The notes: a model not told the origin generated them from the letters alone. A DNA stretch of 64,000 nt from Phaeoceros laevis (GCA_049999765.1 JBNGIQ010009298.1:121921-185920); one strand, 5' to 3'; positions 1-12,315 are shown, counted from the first letter of the stretch. Made by a program: numbers and translations.

Positions 1-1
1 C

Positions 2-658
2 CGCCAAGGAGAAAGCCAGCTTGTGTTTTCTTTGTTTGCAAGAATGAGGCAGGAGGCCATACAGCCAGATGGCGTCACATTTCTGTGTATTCTGACCGCG
101 TGCAGCCATGGAGGTCTGGTGGACGATGGCAAGATGTACTTTGAGGCTATGCAAAGAGACTACGGGGTCACTCCAACCATCGATCATTTTACTTGTATGA
201 TTGATCTACTTGGCCGCGTGGGCCAGGTAGACAAGGCTATGGAAATTGTAAACACAATGCCCTTCGAAGCTGATGGTGCAGTATGGCAAATCGTGTTAGG
301 TGCTTGCATGAAGTGGAGTAACGTTGAGTTGGGAAGACAAGCATTTGAATGTGCTGTGAAACTCTACGAAAACGAAGCTGCACCATATATCTTGATGGCA
401 AGCATTTATACTGCTGCTCAGATGTGGGAGGAAGCTGAGGAGATTCAGACAAGGAGAATGAAAACAGCTGCATGGAAGAAGCCAGGACAGAGCTGGTGGA
501 CTGACATGGATGGCAGTGTGCATACGTTTCTAGTAGCTGACCGCAAATATCATGAAGCACGTCTAATATATTCACAGCTGAAAGCGCTTTGTATTACAAT
601 GGGAGAGATTGGATTCTTACCTTGTTCAATACCTGGTGCCCAGGATACGTTGTCTTAG
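2..658 (+). CDS. PLS-class pentatricopeptide repeat protein, 3' part
   Basis: The reading frame is open from the window edge, so the 5' part and the true start lie upstream. The visible stretch begins inside a PPR motif (VFSLFARMRQEAIQPDGVTF) and runs through further PPR helices (FTCMIDLLGRVGQVDKAMEI, DGAVWQIVLGACM). It then enters the E/E+ extension (KKPGQSWW, VHTFLVADRKYHEA, LKALCITMGEIGFLP). The protein stops 10 residues after GFLP, where a DYW-class protein would continue into its deaminase domain, so this is an E2-type protein without DYW. PLS-class PPR proteins bind organellar RNA, usually to specify C-to-U editing sites; proteins lacking DYW are thought to recruit a deaminase partner. 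The target cannot be read from this fragment. Confidence 0.85.
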   Translation, partial: RQGESQLVFSLFARMRQEAIQPDGVTFLCILTACSHGGLVDDGKMYFEAMQRDYGVTPTIDHFTCMIDLLGRVGQVDKAMEIVNTMPFEADGAVWQIVLGACMKWSNVELGRQAFECAVKLYENEAAPYILMASIYTAAQMWEEAEEIQTRRMKTAAWKKPGQSWWTDMDGSVHTFLVADRKYHEARLIYSQLKALCITMGEIGFLPCSIPGAQDTLS

Positions 659-934
659 CAAGAAGCTAGCAATTGTCTACCCCAAATAGCTGCCCAGGCG
701 TAATTGTATCACACTGCTGGCATCAGAGGTTGGCTTGGAGAGGTTGGCTCCCAAATGAGCTTATCAGCTAGCACGAAGTAGTAAACAACCAGCAAAGTCA
801 GTTTGTAACTTTATAGAGTAGGAACGGTCTCTACCACACAAATATCCACCTTAACAGGAATATGAATTTAACAAAAACAATTCAGTTAATGAAACTTCTG
901 ATGTGAAGATGCTAATAAAACGAGCCAACATGGA

Positions 935-992
935 CATGGATTATGTCTCAATAAACTTCTTGCTTCCATGGATTATGTCTCAATAAACTTCT
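935..992. repeat. 26-bp perfect direct repeat carrying AATAAA
   Basis: Two identical 26-base copies (935-960 and 967-992) are separated by 6 bases. Each contains AATAAA, so the PPR gene may have a duplicated polyadenylation signal about 300 bases past its stop. The rest of 661-1590 holds no gene that I can support. Confidence 0.8.
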
Positions 993-1144
993 AGAAGCAA
1001 GGGACGAGGAAGAAGGATCTTTAATTTTTGAACATCAAGGAAGGAGTTATAGTAGACCTTAATTTATAATGCATGAAGCACTATGAGCCTAGGAAGGTTT
1101 AGATAGATAGATTAATTTCCACTGATAACATGATCACCCAAGGC

Positions 1145-1180
1145 AGTACCTATCAGTACCTATCCTAGGGAGTACCTATC
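1145..1180. repeat. Three copies of AGTACCTATC
   Basis: The decamer AGTACCTATC occurs at 1145-1154, 1155-1164 and 1171-1180 in the intergenic stretch before the E2F gene. This is a short tandem repeat with no evident function. Confidence 0.8.
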
Positions 1181-1597
1181 TCCCATGCACTACGGAGAGC
1201 TAACTGTTTTCCAACCATGGTCTAACACCATGGTTTGTAGTCTATCTATGTAGTTAAAGCATGTAAATAAATACGTAGCTAACATATAAACTATGATAGG
1301 CAAGTTATGGTTGTACACTAGTTCTTTGGTTAGTAGCTCTTTACTAACTTCGTGCGCTAATTTTAACCAACACATCTAAAGACCGTGACGTTTTAGATCG
1401 AACCGACGGGGAATCGCCGAGGGGTTGCGCCGAGGCGAAAACAGGGTACAAAATGGCGCTAAAGCGGCGAAAGGGTCCTCGAACGCAAGGCTGTGGTGCG
1501 GAGGGCGGGAGATTAAAGCGCCTGCAAAGCAACGCAACGCGAGAGAACGAAAGAGAGCCCGGAGCGTCGGCGCGCCTGCAGGGCCCAGCCACCAGCC

Positions 1598-1605
1598 TTT
1601 GGCGC
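1598..1605 (+). promoter_or_regulatory. Consensus E2F-binding site TTTGGCGC in the E2F promoter or leader
   Basis: TTTGGCGC exactly matches the E2F consensus TTTSSCGC. It lies 69 bases upstream of the chosen E2F start codon, in a GC-rich stretch (about 1400-1680). The position suggests autoregulation or cell-cycle control of the E2F gene; the binding itself is inferred. Confidence 0.6.
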
Positions 1606-1673
1606 GCCATTTCCTTTTGCCTCTCGCCTCCGATGACCCCACGCGCTGCTGCGGCAACCCTGCAACCCCGGCC

Positions 1674-4326
1674 ATGGCGGATTTGAGGAGTCAAGCTCGC
1701 CCGATGTCCAATTTGCAGTGCCGCATCCGGGGAGGTAATCCCCACCCCTTTGCTCCCGCTCAAAATCCTGCCTTTGAAACGGAAGCAGCTCGCACACGCC
1801 TTATTTGAATTCCTCACCCGGGGTCCCCTAGAATGCGTCCTGCCCTGCCGCCCCATGCCCTCAGGATGCTCTTCTTTCTGCCCGCTTCGCTGTTGGCTTT
1901 CAGGGGCAATGGGTGCATACTTCTGTCTGCAATTGGTCCCGTGCAGCTTGCCTGCAATTCCCAGCGGCTTGCCTTACCTGGCGTACTTTTTGTGTTTTTC
2001 CCGCAGGATCGCCTACCAGCAGTGCGCCCACCCCGAACAGCACCTGTCGGTACGACAGCTCTCTTGGTGAGAATCTTGACCTGGTATTAGGTACTGGAAG
2101 CAGTTTATCTCATAACATTGTTTAGAATTTGGAGAGCCTGCTATACATTTCCCAGGCTTGCGGTGTGATGTGAAACGCTGATGCTGCAGGTCTACTTACT
2201 AAAAAGTTCATTGATCTGATCAAGCAAGCCGATGACGGCGTTCTTGATCTCAATAAAGCTGCGGACACACTTCATGTTGGTAACACGGACTCTGTCAGTC
2301 TTGATATGGTGTATGGGATTGTTTTATTGACTTCTTTCGTATTTAGAACGAAGAGGAAAGGCGAGGAAATGAGTAGCTTCGATATTGTGCTTGAAATTGC
2401 CCAAATATCTATGTCCGATGCCTTCGTTTCTTTCTTTTTTGTTATCATCCAGGTCCAAAAGAGAAGGATCTACGATATCACAAATGTATTGGAAGGAATT
2501 GGGTTGATTGAAAAGAAGCTAAAGAACAGGATCAGATGGAAGTAAGCTTCTGGAATTGTGTGCAGTTATATATATAGTGGTGGATCTTTTTCATTTGGAA
2601 TCCTGAGTCTATGTGCAAGGACTATTGCTGAATCCATAGAGTGCAACAGGGGCCTCGGTGTTGCCCGGACAGGTGAACAAAAGGATGACGTTGCTCTGCT
2701 TCAGGTGACGAGCTGCATTTCTAGGCATCTGCCATGAGCACCTTTATGCAACCTTTCACAGCCCTTGGCAAGTCCCTATGTGTCCAACTTAGCTGGAATG
2801 TATTCGGCACTTTTTGACAGGCTGAGGTGGAAAATATGCACATGGAGGAGCGTAGGCTAGATGAGACAATAAGGTATCTGGACAGTTCCAGGTTAATTGC
2901 AACTGGAGCTTTGGATTGGCTGAGAAATATGCTTTTACGCAAAATCCTGTTCATGCCTTGAATCAGTTTGAGCATGAATGGTGCAGGGATATGAGAGAGA
3001 GGTTGAAGTCGCTCAGTGAAGATGAGCACAACAAACAGTATCCCATTGGCTGGTGCTGGTTATCATGTGTGCATCTTGTCTTGCTACAACTTGCGTGGTG
3101 AAAGGCTTCAATTCATCTAGGCTATTTTGTCTACGTCGGTCTTTCTTGGCGCTATGGTCTTTGGTTTCCTTCACCATGAGTTAGATGGCTTTACGTTACG
3201 GAAGATGATATCAAGAGTCTACCCTGTTTTCAGGTATCTATATTTTTGTTTCTCGTTATTTCAGTGAGTTGGATAAAGCTTCAATTGTGTCTCCGTCTAG
3301 TACTTACTGATACCAATTGGCATTCTGCAGAATGAAACTTTGATTGCAATTAAAGCTCCTCATGGTACTACACTGGAAGTTCCTGATCCAGATGAGGTAG
3401 GTGGATTGTTATCTGCAAAACCTCCCACGTGGGAGCTCTGTTGGTTAGAGTAGAAAACTGCTATCGGTATGATGCGAAGTTTCCAGCAAAGAGAAAAACG
3501 CAATCTAATAGCAGATGGTCAATTGGTTCTGGCAGGCTGTGGAGTATCCTCACAGACGATACCAGATTCTTTTGCGAAGTACCATGGGCCCTATTGATGT
3601 GTACCTGGTTAGGTATGTGGTGGCGAATATGATACTGCTTCAAATGCTTAAAAGTTTTGGCAGACATCTGTTACACCAGCTGCCTTTTAAAACGAATTTT
3701 TGTGCAGTCGTTTCGAGGAAAAATTTGAGGAGATGAACCCAGCAAATGCTTCTATGGATGTGATCCATCCAACTGTGCCAGCATCAACACAAGAAGCACT
3801 GAACAATGTGCCCATCCCCCTCGGCGAACGTGATTTGAGGCATCAAACTCATGAAGCATCATCACCTGGCCAAGAACCTAGCAGCCCACATGATTTCGTT
3901 GGTGGTATCATGAGAATAACGCCAGAAGTCAATGTAAGTACTATGCACTTTTTGGCTCATGCTTTGTGTCTTGTGCCTTGTAACAAGGTAGTTGCTTCGC
4001 CTGGTTTTTTTTTCAGTGAAATCACATATGGGACTTGTATTTTGCAGGCTGACTCAGATTACTGGTTACTGTCGGATGCGGGTGTCAGCCTAACAGACAT
4101 GTGGGGGACTGACTGTATCCTTTAATATTATGATAGTTCTTCTTTTGTATGATCTTGTGTGAAGCCTTAAGATTGCGGTGTACCTTAACATCCCAAAGCC
4201 TCTAGTATCATGTGGGAAGAAGCGGTCAAGTTCAATCCAACTGAATTCGGTATTGGCGAGGAGGAATCACAACATCCTCAAACACCCCCGGCAAACACCT
4301 CAGTTGATGTCGTTCCCATGACATGA
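1674..4326 (+). CDS. E2F: E2F transcription factor (typical, DP-dependent class)
   Basis: Thirteen exons keep frame throughout: 1674-1734, 2007-2066, 2190-2275, 2453-2541, 2650-2704, 2821-2873, 2987-3037, 3185-3233, 3331-3396, 3536-3612, 3708-3933, 4048-4114, 4199-4326 (355 aa). In order they encode the winged-helix DNA-binding domain ([33 protein letters not shown]), the leucine-rich dimerisation region ([15 protein letters not shown]), the marked box ([20 protein letters not shown]) and the RB-binding end ([19 protein letters not shown]). The factor should bind E2F sites as a heterodimer with DP and activate S-phase genes under retinoblastoma control. The start was chosen at GCCATGGCG, whose exon phase matches the next exon; the N-terminus is short for the family and is the least certain part. 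The exon 3 donor and exon 13 acceptor are non-optimal but are required by the reading frame. Confidence 0.93.
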
Positions 4327-5158
4327 TAGCCCTATGTCCCCTGCTAACTTACTGTCAAAGATCCAAGCTGGTCTTCGGAGGCCTTGGGTTCTTACTAATT
4401 TTTGCAAGTAACTCTCGTCGTGGATGTAAAACATACCGACAACACTGTATACTAGACTGAACTTCATTCCAGGTTAAGAAGATGGTGCCCCAACGATGGT
4501 GACCCGTTTGAAGAGGTATGCTAAAGCATTTGGTGGCCTATTTTCTGGGGTTGAACAGTTTCGCTGGAGTAGTAGCTACTAGTAGCCCTGACATGTGCAG
4601 AAAAAGTTTGTCGTGCAAATATCTACAAGTGGACTTTACCGCTGTTCCTTGACGTAGGAGTCATGACGAGACTGGAGAGTGCATACTGATTGCATCGGCT
4701 TTTGTAGTACCAAATGTTGAAGTTTTGCTATTTTCACTCTGATGTTTTTGGTGTTCCTTGGTCATGTTTTTAACCCTCGGCTGCTGCAGCAGGTCCAAGC
4801 TCCTCGTAGGTGGTCAAAGGCGGTGATCAATTGATATCGCAGACGCCAACAGGGACCGAGCAGGTCTTGAACCGTTTTCCAGTCGATACTCCTGAAGGAT
4901 CACCCTGAAATAGGTTCAGTTTTAGTGCCCCGAGGCTGAAATGTCATCGGATCCCAAAAGTGGTCCATCGATGCTGTGAAAGATGTGTGAAAAATGAGAG
5001 CTCTAGCGCAGTCCGGGAACTCGATAATGCAATTTGTTCTCGCCCAATTTCCAAGGACGAAAGTATTTAACATGCCTGAATTAGAACCGACACAGATGAG
5101 CCTCAATTATGCCGCCATTTGACATATATTGACTGTCAGGTAAAGGATTACATCAACA
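4327..5158. other. Intergenic, convergent 3' regions
   Basis: This lies between the E2F stop and the 3' end of the opposite-strand Rossmann gene. It presumably contains both 3' UTRs. I see no coding exon. Confidence 0.6.
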
Positions 5159-6552
5159 CTAAACGCTTGCGAACAACTCCTGGAATGTCTTTTTTGTGGC
5201 GTCTGGTCGGGCCACAATTTCTACAACCTTGAAAGAGGCCTCTGGCAACCGCAGGGCCTCCACGGCCACCTGTGCAACATAATCTCGAGATATTGAACCC
5301 TCGAAAAGTGTGTCCTGAAAACAGAAAGCGGAAGGTCAGCATAGCAGGGTTTCCAGCTCCACGTTGGGTGAGCAATCATGCTTGAGAGCAGACCTCGCGT
5401 TGCAGCACGATGTTGCCACTCGGTGGATCGTTCTTGAGCCCTCCGGGTCTTACAATTGTGTAGTTGATCCCCGATTGGCGAATGTACTGCTCCGCTTGGA
5501 GTTTGGCGATGAGAGTGAGACCGAAAATATTTAAAAAGACGTAAGCTGGATTGAGGACTTGGCCCACAGCAGCTCCATTTGTCAAAATTGAGCTGACAAG
5601 TATAAACCGGTTAACTGCATTCTTTTTACAGGCGTCAACCAAATGCACAGTACCAAGGTTGTCAACCTGTTGCACCAGCGTGAAGATGATTAGTACGCGC
5701 AACTGAACGCCTGACTGCAAAAATGCAAACAAGTCAATCCAAGGGATCATTGTCAAATACTTCACCTTCCACGAGGCTAGGGGATCAAACAAGCTTGGCC
5801 TGAAACCTGTTGCACATATCACTGCGTCCACTTTCCCAATAACAGATGCCAGTTTTTCAGGGGTTTCTGTTACATCTGCCACCACCTAACACAGAAATTA
5901 CTGTGATTGAACTTAGCCAAAAGCACGCAGCCTCCGTTCAGTAACAAAGTTCTCAAAATGCAAGGCCCTGAAAGCGAATACGCCGTGCGGAAGGGCCTTA
6001 CAAATTCGATATTGCTATTAGTGGGCAAAACTTCCTTCGCCTTCGCAACATCGCGTACTCCTGCACGTACTTTGAAACCCTGGCTAAGCAATTCCTTCAC
6101 CACTCGTTTCCCAGTGTTGCCAGCTGCACCTGCAACAAAAACTGTCTCGATCTTTGCACCGGTGGTGGTACTGGAGGTTTCAGGCTTCTCTGCTTTAACC
6201 TCATCCGAGCTGCCACTTGCCTGCAACAACAGCTGTAGAAAATGAGAGATGCCACACCTGTGCCTGCCCAATTCTCGTCTAATGCATGTCATTCACATTG
6301 CATTGGCCACAACCAGGTGCGTCAACTACGTTCCAAACCCACCGTGGCAAGCGTTAGCAACACTCCGGATGCGAGCACACGGCGGCGAGACCTCCTTCCG
6401 AGCTCAGCAACAGCCCCTGGGCTAATACAGGAGCCTGCGGTAGGAAAAGATCGGCTGGCAAGAAGCGCCGGCCGAGAGGCAGTAGACAGTAAGGAAGACG
6501 ATACCCTGCAGCTGCAGTAGCGAGGAGACGGCACAACGCACAGAGAAGCCAT
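5159..6552 (-). CDS. Plastid NAD(P)-binding Rossmann protein, homologue of Arabidopsis At2g34460
   Basis: Five phase-0 exons on the minus strand: 6343-6552, 6002-6220, 5766-5885, 5394-5666, 5159-5314 (325 aa). An N-terminal plastid transit peptide (MASLCVVPSPRYCSC, then RRRVLASGVLLTLA) precedes an atypical short-chain dehydrogenase fold. The dinucleotide-binding loop is VAGAAGNTGKRVV, followed by ICATGFRPS, DNLGTVHLVDACKKN, LVSSILTNGAAVGQ and NYTIVRPGGLKNDPPSGN. The order matches what I remember of At2g34460, a Tic62-like plastid protein; no reaction is established to my knowledge. It is divergent from the ABC1 kinase gene, with 729 bases between the start codons. The ATG lies in a GCCATGGC context only on the opposite strand, so the start rests on the transit-peptide reading. 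Confidence 0.88.
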
Positions 6553-7281
6553 GGCGTTGTTCCAGGCTTCCGGCCACCAGTGGCGACGCGGATCGCCTTT
6601 GCCATACAAGGTTCATCGTCTCTGGTTGCTTCGGCACCGAAGCGAAAGTGCTAGCCGGGCTTCCGAAGCTCGGGGTGGAGACAGACAGACCGTACAGAGA
6701 CGTTAATAGGTTTAGCGTTCCGCCTCCATGGAAACTTTCGTTTCACGCCGTCTCGACAAGACAAACCCTCCGCAACAACAATCGGCAAGAACGTAAAAGG
6801 ATCGTTCACGACGCGCCGCCGGAGTAACAGCCACGACTCTATCGAGAGGGGACACTATCCAGATGCTTTGCGCGGATTTCCTGTAACGGTGTTGGTGAGA
6901 ATTTGGCCATCGGACATGGTATCCGAGGGATCGAAGCGTTACGAGGTGTCTGGAGAATGTTCGCCACGAAATTTTCGACGGAGAGCTACTGCGCTTTGAT
7001 TTGGATGGTTGTCTGGCAGCTCAATTTTGACGGTGGAACGATTATCCTTGTGCGGGCATGTTCTTGGACAGAGAAAGACAGCCAATAAAAGGTCGTCCAA
7101 CCAAGGAGATCCAGCGGGTTGGAGAGGTCCTCAACGCCGAAACATCACGATAAAGCAGAAACGTTGAGGTGCCATTGCAAACTCGCGGTACCCGAGCCAG
7201 CTTCTCGTAGCTATTAGATTCATTGCTCTCAGTTGGCTGACATGTTGAAGCACATATGCAGATACTACATTTACCACAGGC
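6553..7281. promoter_or_regulatory. Shared divergent promoter region
   Basis: 729 bases separate the start codons of two divergent genes for putative organellar proteins, so both promoters must lie here. No certain TATA box or named element could be assigned. Confidence 0.45.
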
Positions 7282-10200
7282 ATGCATTTCTGGCATGCCG
7301 CCAGAAGGCACCAACTATGCTGGGTTGTCTCGAATTATTGCAGAAGAAGCCTCTTTGCAACTACAAAAAGCGGAAGGGGATGGGATCCAAACAGCATCAA
7401 ACGTGGCGGCCTCTATATGGTGATGAATTCATCGGAGCCTTCATGTTCGTACTCGACCTACTGTGTCCAACACCTGTACCCACAGAGATTGAGAGAGTTA
7501 TTTGGGGGCAATAGAAAATGTTTCGCTCTAGCAGCCAATTCCTACAGGGCCACGGGGGCCGTCGAAGAGCTTCCTAAGGCAGTCTGCCGGCAAAACAGAA
7601 CTTCGTTATTCCAAGCATGGAGAAGGCATCGGAAAAGGCTAACAGAGATAAAGAGAATTCCACTTCTCTGCACCGACTGTCAGTGGAAACCAATCATTTT
7701 CATGAGTTTGGCTGACAACAAAGGTCAGGTATACTTATCTGCTGGCCGCCTGCGCTGCACATTCTTCTATGTTACAGACATTAATTTAGATGTAAGGATG
7801 ATGTTCTCTTTGCTGGTCGTTGTGCTACATACTTAGCAATCGTCAGGTGCTTCTATTTCTCTCTGTGCTCATTGAAGTTTTGTGCCGAATTGTTTTAGGT
7901 TTTGAAGAAGACGCTAGCTTTCTTACTGGGCGAACCAGCATATGCACAAAGCTCCAGTGCTCCTGCTAATCAGCTCAATGGCACCTGGGTGCCACCTACT
8001 CGAAGCAAATATTTGAAGGCACGACCAGTTGCTTTTTTGGCTCAGGTAATAGCATGGACCATGCATTATCCTAGCAGCATTCTTGATGTGAACTTTGTGG
8101 TTTCTTACCTTGTCGGATCTCATAATGATGAGAAAGGAGCTTGTGAATTAGATTCAATGTCTTGCCAGCTGATGGTGCGACCCTAATTCTGCAATAATTC
8201 GTGGTGGGTGATCAAAGACAGCTGAGGTGATAATGCTTGTACTGCGCTTGTGCTACCTGCTGGCCCTTTTCACACCGGCTTTGGTGCTGGGTTTGATTGT
8301 GGACACCCCCGAAAGCATTATCAGGCAGACGTGGCTGGATCTTTTGTTGAGCACCCTGGAGCATGCAGGTACGTGGGTGTAGTTTAATATAGAGTTGGAG
8401 ATGTTTGTGTGCCCACTGCTGACCTGCGATGAGCCTAATAGGCACAATTGATTAGACTCTGTACACTAGTACATCATGCGCTTGTTCAAGTTAGACGTGG
8501 TTTGGTGTTTACTGTGTTCAATAGGTCCTGCATTTATAAAATGGGGACAGTGGGCTGCAACTCGTCCCGACATTTTCCCTGTCGATGTCTGCGAAGCGCT
8601 CTCCAGGCTTCACATGCAGGTACGTGGGTTTGTTTTTAGCCTTCTGCATGTATCAGCAGGTTGTGATTATGACAACTTGTCTGATGTTCGCAGTGTCCTG
8701 CTCATAGCTTTGCCCAAACAAAAAAGATAATCCTGAAGGCCTTTAGGAAGCCTGTAGAGGAGATTTTTGAGGAATTTTCTGAGGAGCCCATTGCTTCAGG
8801 TAGTATAGCACAGGTATGAGACAATTTTTGGATTCTGCTTGTGCGGAGATTCTTGCATAGAAACTAGGAACTTATGCTCGCGCATACAGAGTCTTCCTCG
8901 ACTTCAGGCTAATGAATTGAACTTTCATGCACAGGTCCATAGAGCAATCTTGCGTGTCAAGGACAATGAGCCTCAAGTTGTTGCAGTAAAGGTGACTCAA
9001 AAATCTCTTGCAATCATGGTTGTGCTGAGTATAGTCCCTACCTATTGTTTTGTCAAGGGTAGTGTAGGCGTGCTTATTTTGTGGTGATGCACCAGGTTCG
9101 ACATCCCCATGTCAGCAAAGTCATTCAGAGGGATTTTGTGATCATGAATTGGTTGGCAAAGCTTTCAACCAGCATCCCAGGGCTGAAACATCTGCAACTT
9201 GACAAAAGCGTTCAGCAGTTTGCCACCTTCATGACGAAGCAGGTACCCAGGTCTTGCACTGTAAGCTGCTCTGTCTTCAAATAGTAATTGGGTTCTAAGT
9301 TACTGAAAATTGCTTGTCAAGGTTGACCTCACTCTTGAGGCTGCGCACTTGCTGAGATTCACTTACAATTTTCGAAAGTGGAAGACTGTGACCTTTCCTA
9401 CCCCCATCTATCCATTTGTGCATCCTACTGTCCTGGTGGAGGTGAGCCTGGTTTGCAATGTAGGGATGTTGACTGTCAATTTGGAAGGCCTTGTAGTAGT
9501 ATACTTTTCATGATTTCTATTCCGACAATTGTACCTCTTGTGGGCCACTCGGATGCCAAGCTGATATCTGTGTGTCTTCAGACTTTTGAAGAAGGCGATA
9601 GCATAGTGAAGTATGTAGAGAACAGGGAGCGCACTCCTATTCATAAGTATCTTGCACGCTTAGGAACCAGAATCCTTCTGAAGATGTTACTCGTGAGTCC
9701 ATTGAAACCTTTTGGCATTTCTATCCTTGTTCCCGTCTAGAAAACCTCAAAGCCAATTTCAGTCAATCCCACATGTCCTGAACATGATGGATGCAGTAAG
9801 ACTGGTCTGTATCCCATTGCAGGAGGATAATTTTGTGCACGGTGACTTGCATCCCGGAAACATCTTTGTGCGATTCAAGGGCAAGCGTCCCCAGGTTGTC
9901 TTGTTGGACGTGGGAATGGTTGCCGAGTTGAGTCCTCGGAATGTGATGATTCTTTTGGAGTTATTCAAGGTAGCACAATGTACCCCTGTTGATTGGTATA
10001 CAGTAGTCCTGAAGGTTCTATTGGGCCTTCCATACTTTGGATCCTGGACTGATAAGTTGGCTAACTGCCTTACTTGGGACAGGCTGCAGCTTGCAGGGAT
10101 GGCCGCAAGGTAGCAGAGTGTACTCTGCAGTTTTCTGAGGAGCAGACTTGCCCTGACCCTGAGGTACCGGTAGCGTAGACCTGTGCCTGTGCTGGTGGCA

Positions 10201-10638
10201 AATAATCTAATCACATGTCACGAAGGCAGATCTTTAACAGCACGTTGTGGAGCAATGTCGCAGGCGTTTATTAGGGATGTGGAATCCAAATTTAAGCAAT
10301 ATTTAGCCGAGAGGGGTACCGCCCTCAACACTGGTGAGTGCATGACCGATTTATTTGATCAAGTTCGGAGGCATCGAGTCAATCTGGATGGAGATGTGTG
10401 CACAGTGATGGTGACAACGCTTATTCTTGAGGTAGATGTTACTGGTTACTGCTGATTTTGTTACCCCAAGGTGTCGTGATCACTTGAGCTCTAATGCTTT
10501 TGTTGCTGGATGGTACAGGGGTGGCAGCGAAAGCTCGATCCTGATCTGGACATATTAACAATGCTGGGACAAATGCTATTTGAAGCAGAGTGGCTTGAGA
10601 CTCTTGAGTATACCCTCTTTGCAATTGCTGCCCCTTGA
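7282..10638 (+). CDS. ABC1 atypical kinase (UbiB/ADCK-like, probably mitochondrial)
   Basis: Thirteen exons close in frame: 7282-7728, 7899-8045, 8218-8368, 8525-8619, 8694-8813, 8935-8991, 9096-9242, 9322-9441, 9582-9692, 9823-9969, 10083-10163, 10264-10431, 10519-10638 (636 aa). Hallmarks in order are the KxGQ motif in PAFIKWGQWAATRPD (about residue 253), GSIAQVHRA (316), the VAVK lysine (339), HGDLHPGN (471-478) with the catalytic Asp, and the metal-binding LDVGM (494). An Arg-rich N-terminus (HAARRHQLCWVV) and a hydrophobic stretch (MLVLRLCYLLALFTPALVLG) suggest organelle import and membrane contact. The sequence resembles Arabidopsis At1g61640 most closely from memory. Members of this family support quinone or prenyl-lipid metabolism; the substrate is unknown. 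AFRKPVEEIF lacks the Gly usually seen in AFGRK. Confidence 0.92.
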
Positions 10639-11036
10639 GCCACTGTGACGGCGTGGTGGTTTTTAAACTACTGTTCATGGATGTCAAGCAATATATCATC
10701 ATCACTGCCGTGTTGTTCTACAACGGTATTTCTTCCACCGCGAACCCGAAACTGTGGTCCCTTCAGAAAGAAAAGTGAACAAAAAGTATCAAGAGGCTGT
10801 TCTCTCTAGCAGATAAGTATTCGGCGGACGTTTCTGGACTTACGAAACAACGAGAGGCGGATAAAAGATAACAAAGATGTGGGGCCAGCTGAGGAGCTAG
10901 TTGGTGGATTCTGGTCCTCATTCATCATACTCCTACGAGTCCTGCCTCACAACAGTAGAGCAGTTCGTTGGTGCTTCTCATAGACCGTCTCTTCTTGCCG
11001 CCCAGTCACAGTGAAACGGCGCAGGCCGTGGCAGCA
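10639..11036. other. Intergenic, psbQ promoter side
   Basis: 398 bases between the ABC1 kinase stop and the psbQ start. No coding exon is seen. The end corresponds to the 5' leader of psbQ, where the second psbQ copy still has an extra in-frame ATG. Confidence 0.5.
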
Positions 11037-12009
11037 ATGGCGGGACTGTGCAGCGCCACGCCAGCGATTCTTGAAGGCAGCCTCGTGAGCAGCAGCGCCA
11101 GCCAGCTCAAGAGCAGCCACTGTGGCAGTGGCCGTGTGGCCATGAGGCGGGTGGATGTCGTGGCTGTCTGCTCGCAGGGCAGTGAGGATGTGGAGCTGCA
11201 AACCAGGCGCTCCATGCTCGGACTGTTAGCTGCCACCGTTGCAGCTGGTGCCCTGGCAAGGGATGCTCGGGCTGAGGGGATACTGCTGGACCTCAAGCCC
11301 CCTCCTCCACCTTTTGGTGGCCTCCGTGAGTTTCCGATGTCCCTCTCCTGTTTGTGCCACCGTACAGGCATGTGGTCCTAGTATGTCACGGCATTGTATG
11401 AAATTCCTCCGGGTCGACCGCCCCTCATCATTCCCGGTTGCCCGCACTTTGAATGCTCCTCATCCTCTCACAATCCGGTGCATTCTGGACTCCCTTAATT
11501 CTGCTTATTGAACTGTGGATCTATCTTACCTGTCGCAGCCGGAACAGAAAATGCCGACGAAGCCAGAGACTTGGACAAGCCGTTGAAGAATCGGTTCTTC
11601 CTCCAACCTTTGCCTACAACTGAAGCTGTAGCTAGAGCTAAGGAATCAGCTGAGGCGATTGTCGGTGTGAAGCCCTTGATCGAGAAAAAGGCATGGCCTT
11701 ACGTCCAAAACGAGCTTCGGAGCAAGGCTGGCTACTTGCGGTTCGATCTGTCAACGGTTATTTCGGCGAAGCCCAAGGAAGAGAAGAAAGTTCTGAAAGC
11801 TCTTCTGGCCAGCCTCTACGCCAGTATCGACAAGGTTAGCCATGTCCCCTCATTCTTCTCGTCTTGTCGGGAGTATTCTAGTTTTGTGATGGAGTTGCGG
11901 GGGATTTTGACAGCTTGACTACGCTGCACGGTCGAAGAGCTTGCCCAACGCGGAGAAGTACTACGCCGAGACCGTTTCGAAACTGGAAGATGTCCTGTCC
12001 AAGTTGTAG
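11037..12009 (+). CDS. psbQ: PsbQ, 16-kDa oxygen-evolving complex protein (copy 1)
   Basis: Three exons (11037-11325, 11539-11834, 11914-12009) give 226 aa. A stromal transit peptide ([14 protein letters not shown]) is followed by a twin-arginine lumen signal ([15 protein letters not shown], ending ARDARAEG). The mature four-helix protein carries [63 protein letters not shown] and the KL end. PsbQ sits on the lumenal face of photosystem II and stabilises the Mn/Ca/Cl centre. The start is the second Met of the family leader: copy 2 reads ACC-ATG-GCG-CAA where this copy reads GAA-ACG-GCG-CAG, so the upstream ATG is absent here. It is convergent with the receptor kinase gene, 306 bases apart. 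Confidence 0.95.
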
Positions 12010-12315
12010 GCAGCCATGGTAGGCGACGTCATCGTCGTCGACTCTGTTTCGGACAGTCAATTCATTCGGCTGGATTGCAAATTTCCTCAAGATTGGACCC
12101 TCAGAGTTCAGACTTGATCATGGAACGATTCTGAAGGGTGGACTGATTCAGGCGAGCGCGTATTGCACACTGATGGATTCATTGAATGTAACCGGGGAAT
12201 GCAAAACTCTTCCAAATGTACATGTATTGATTGATTTCAAATAATTGCAGACCTGACGAGTAAAAGGCCAAATCTATGACATTTTACAGCACAAACGCAT
12301 GTCTGCCATTCCAGT

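Noticed and set aside
1344-1856. Long minus-strand frame over the E2F leader
   Set aside because: GC-rich shadow of the promoter and exon 1; no family similarity and no splice continuity.
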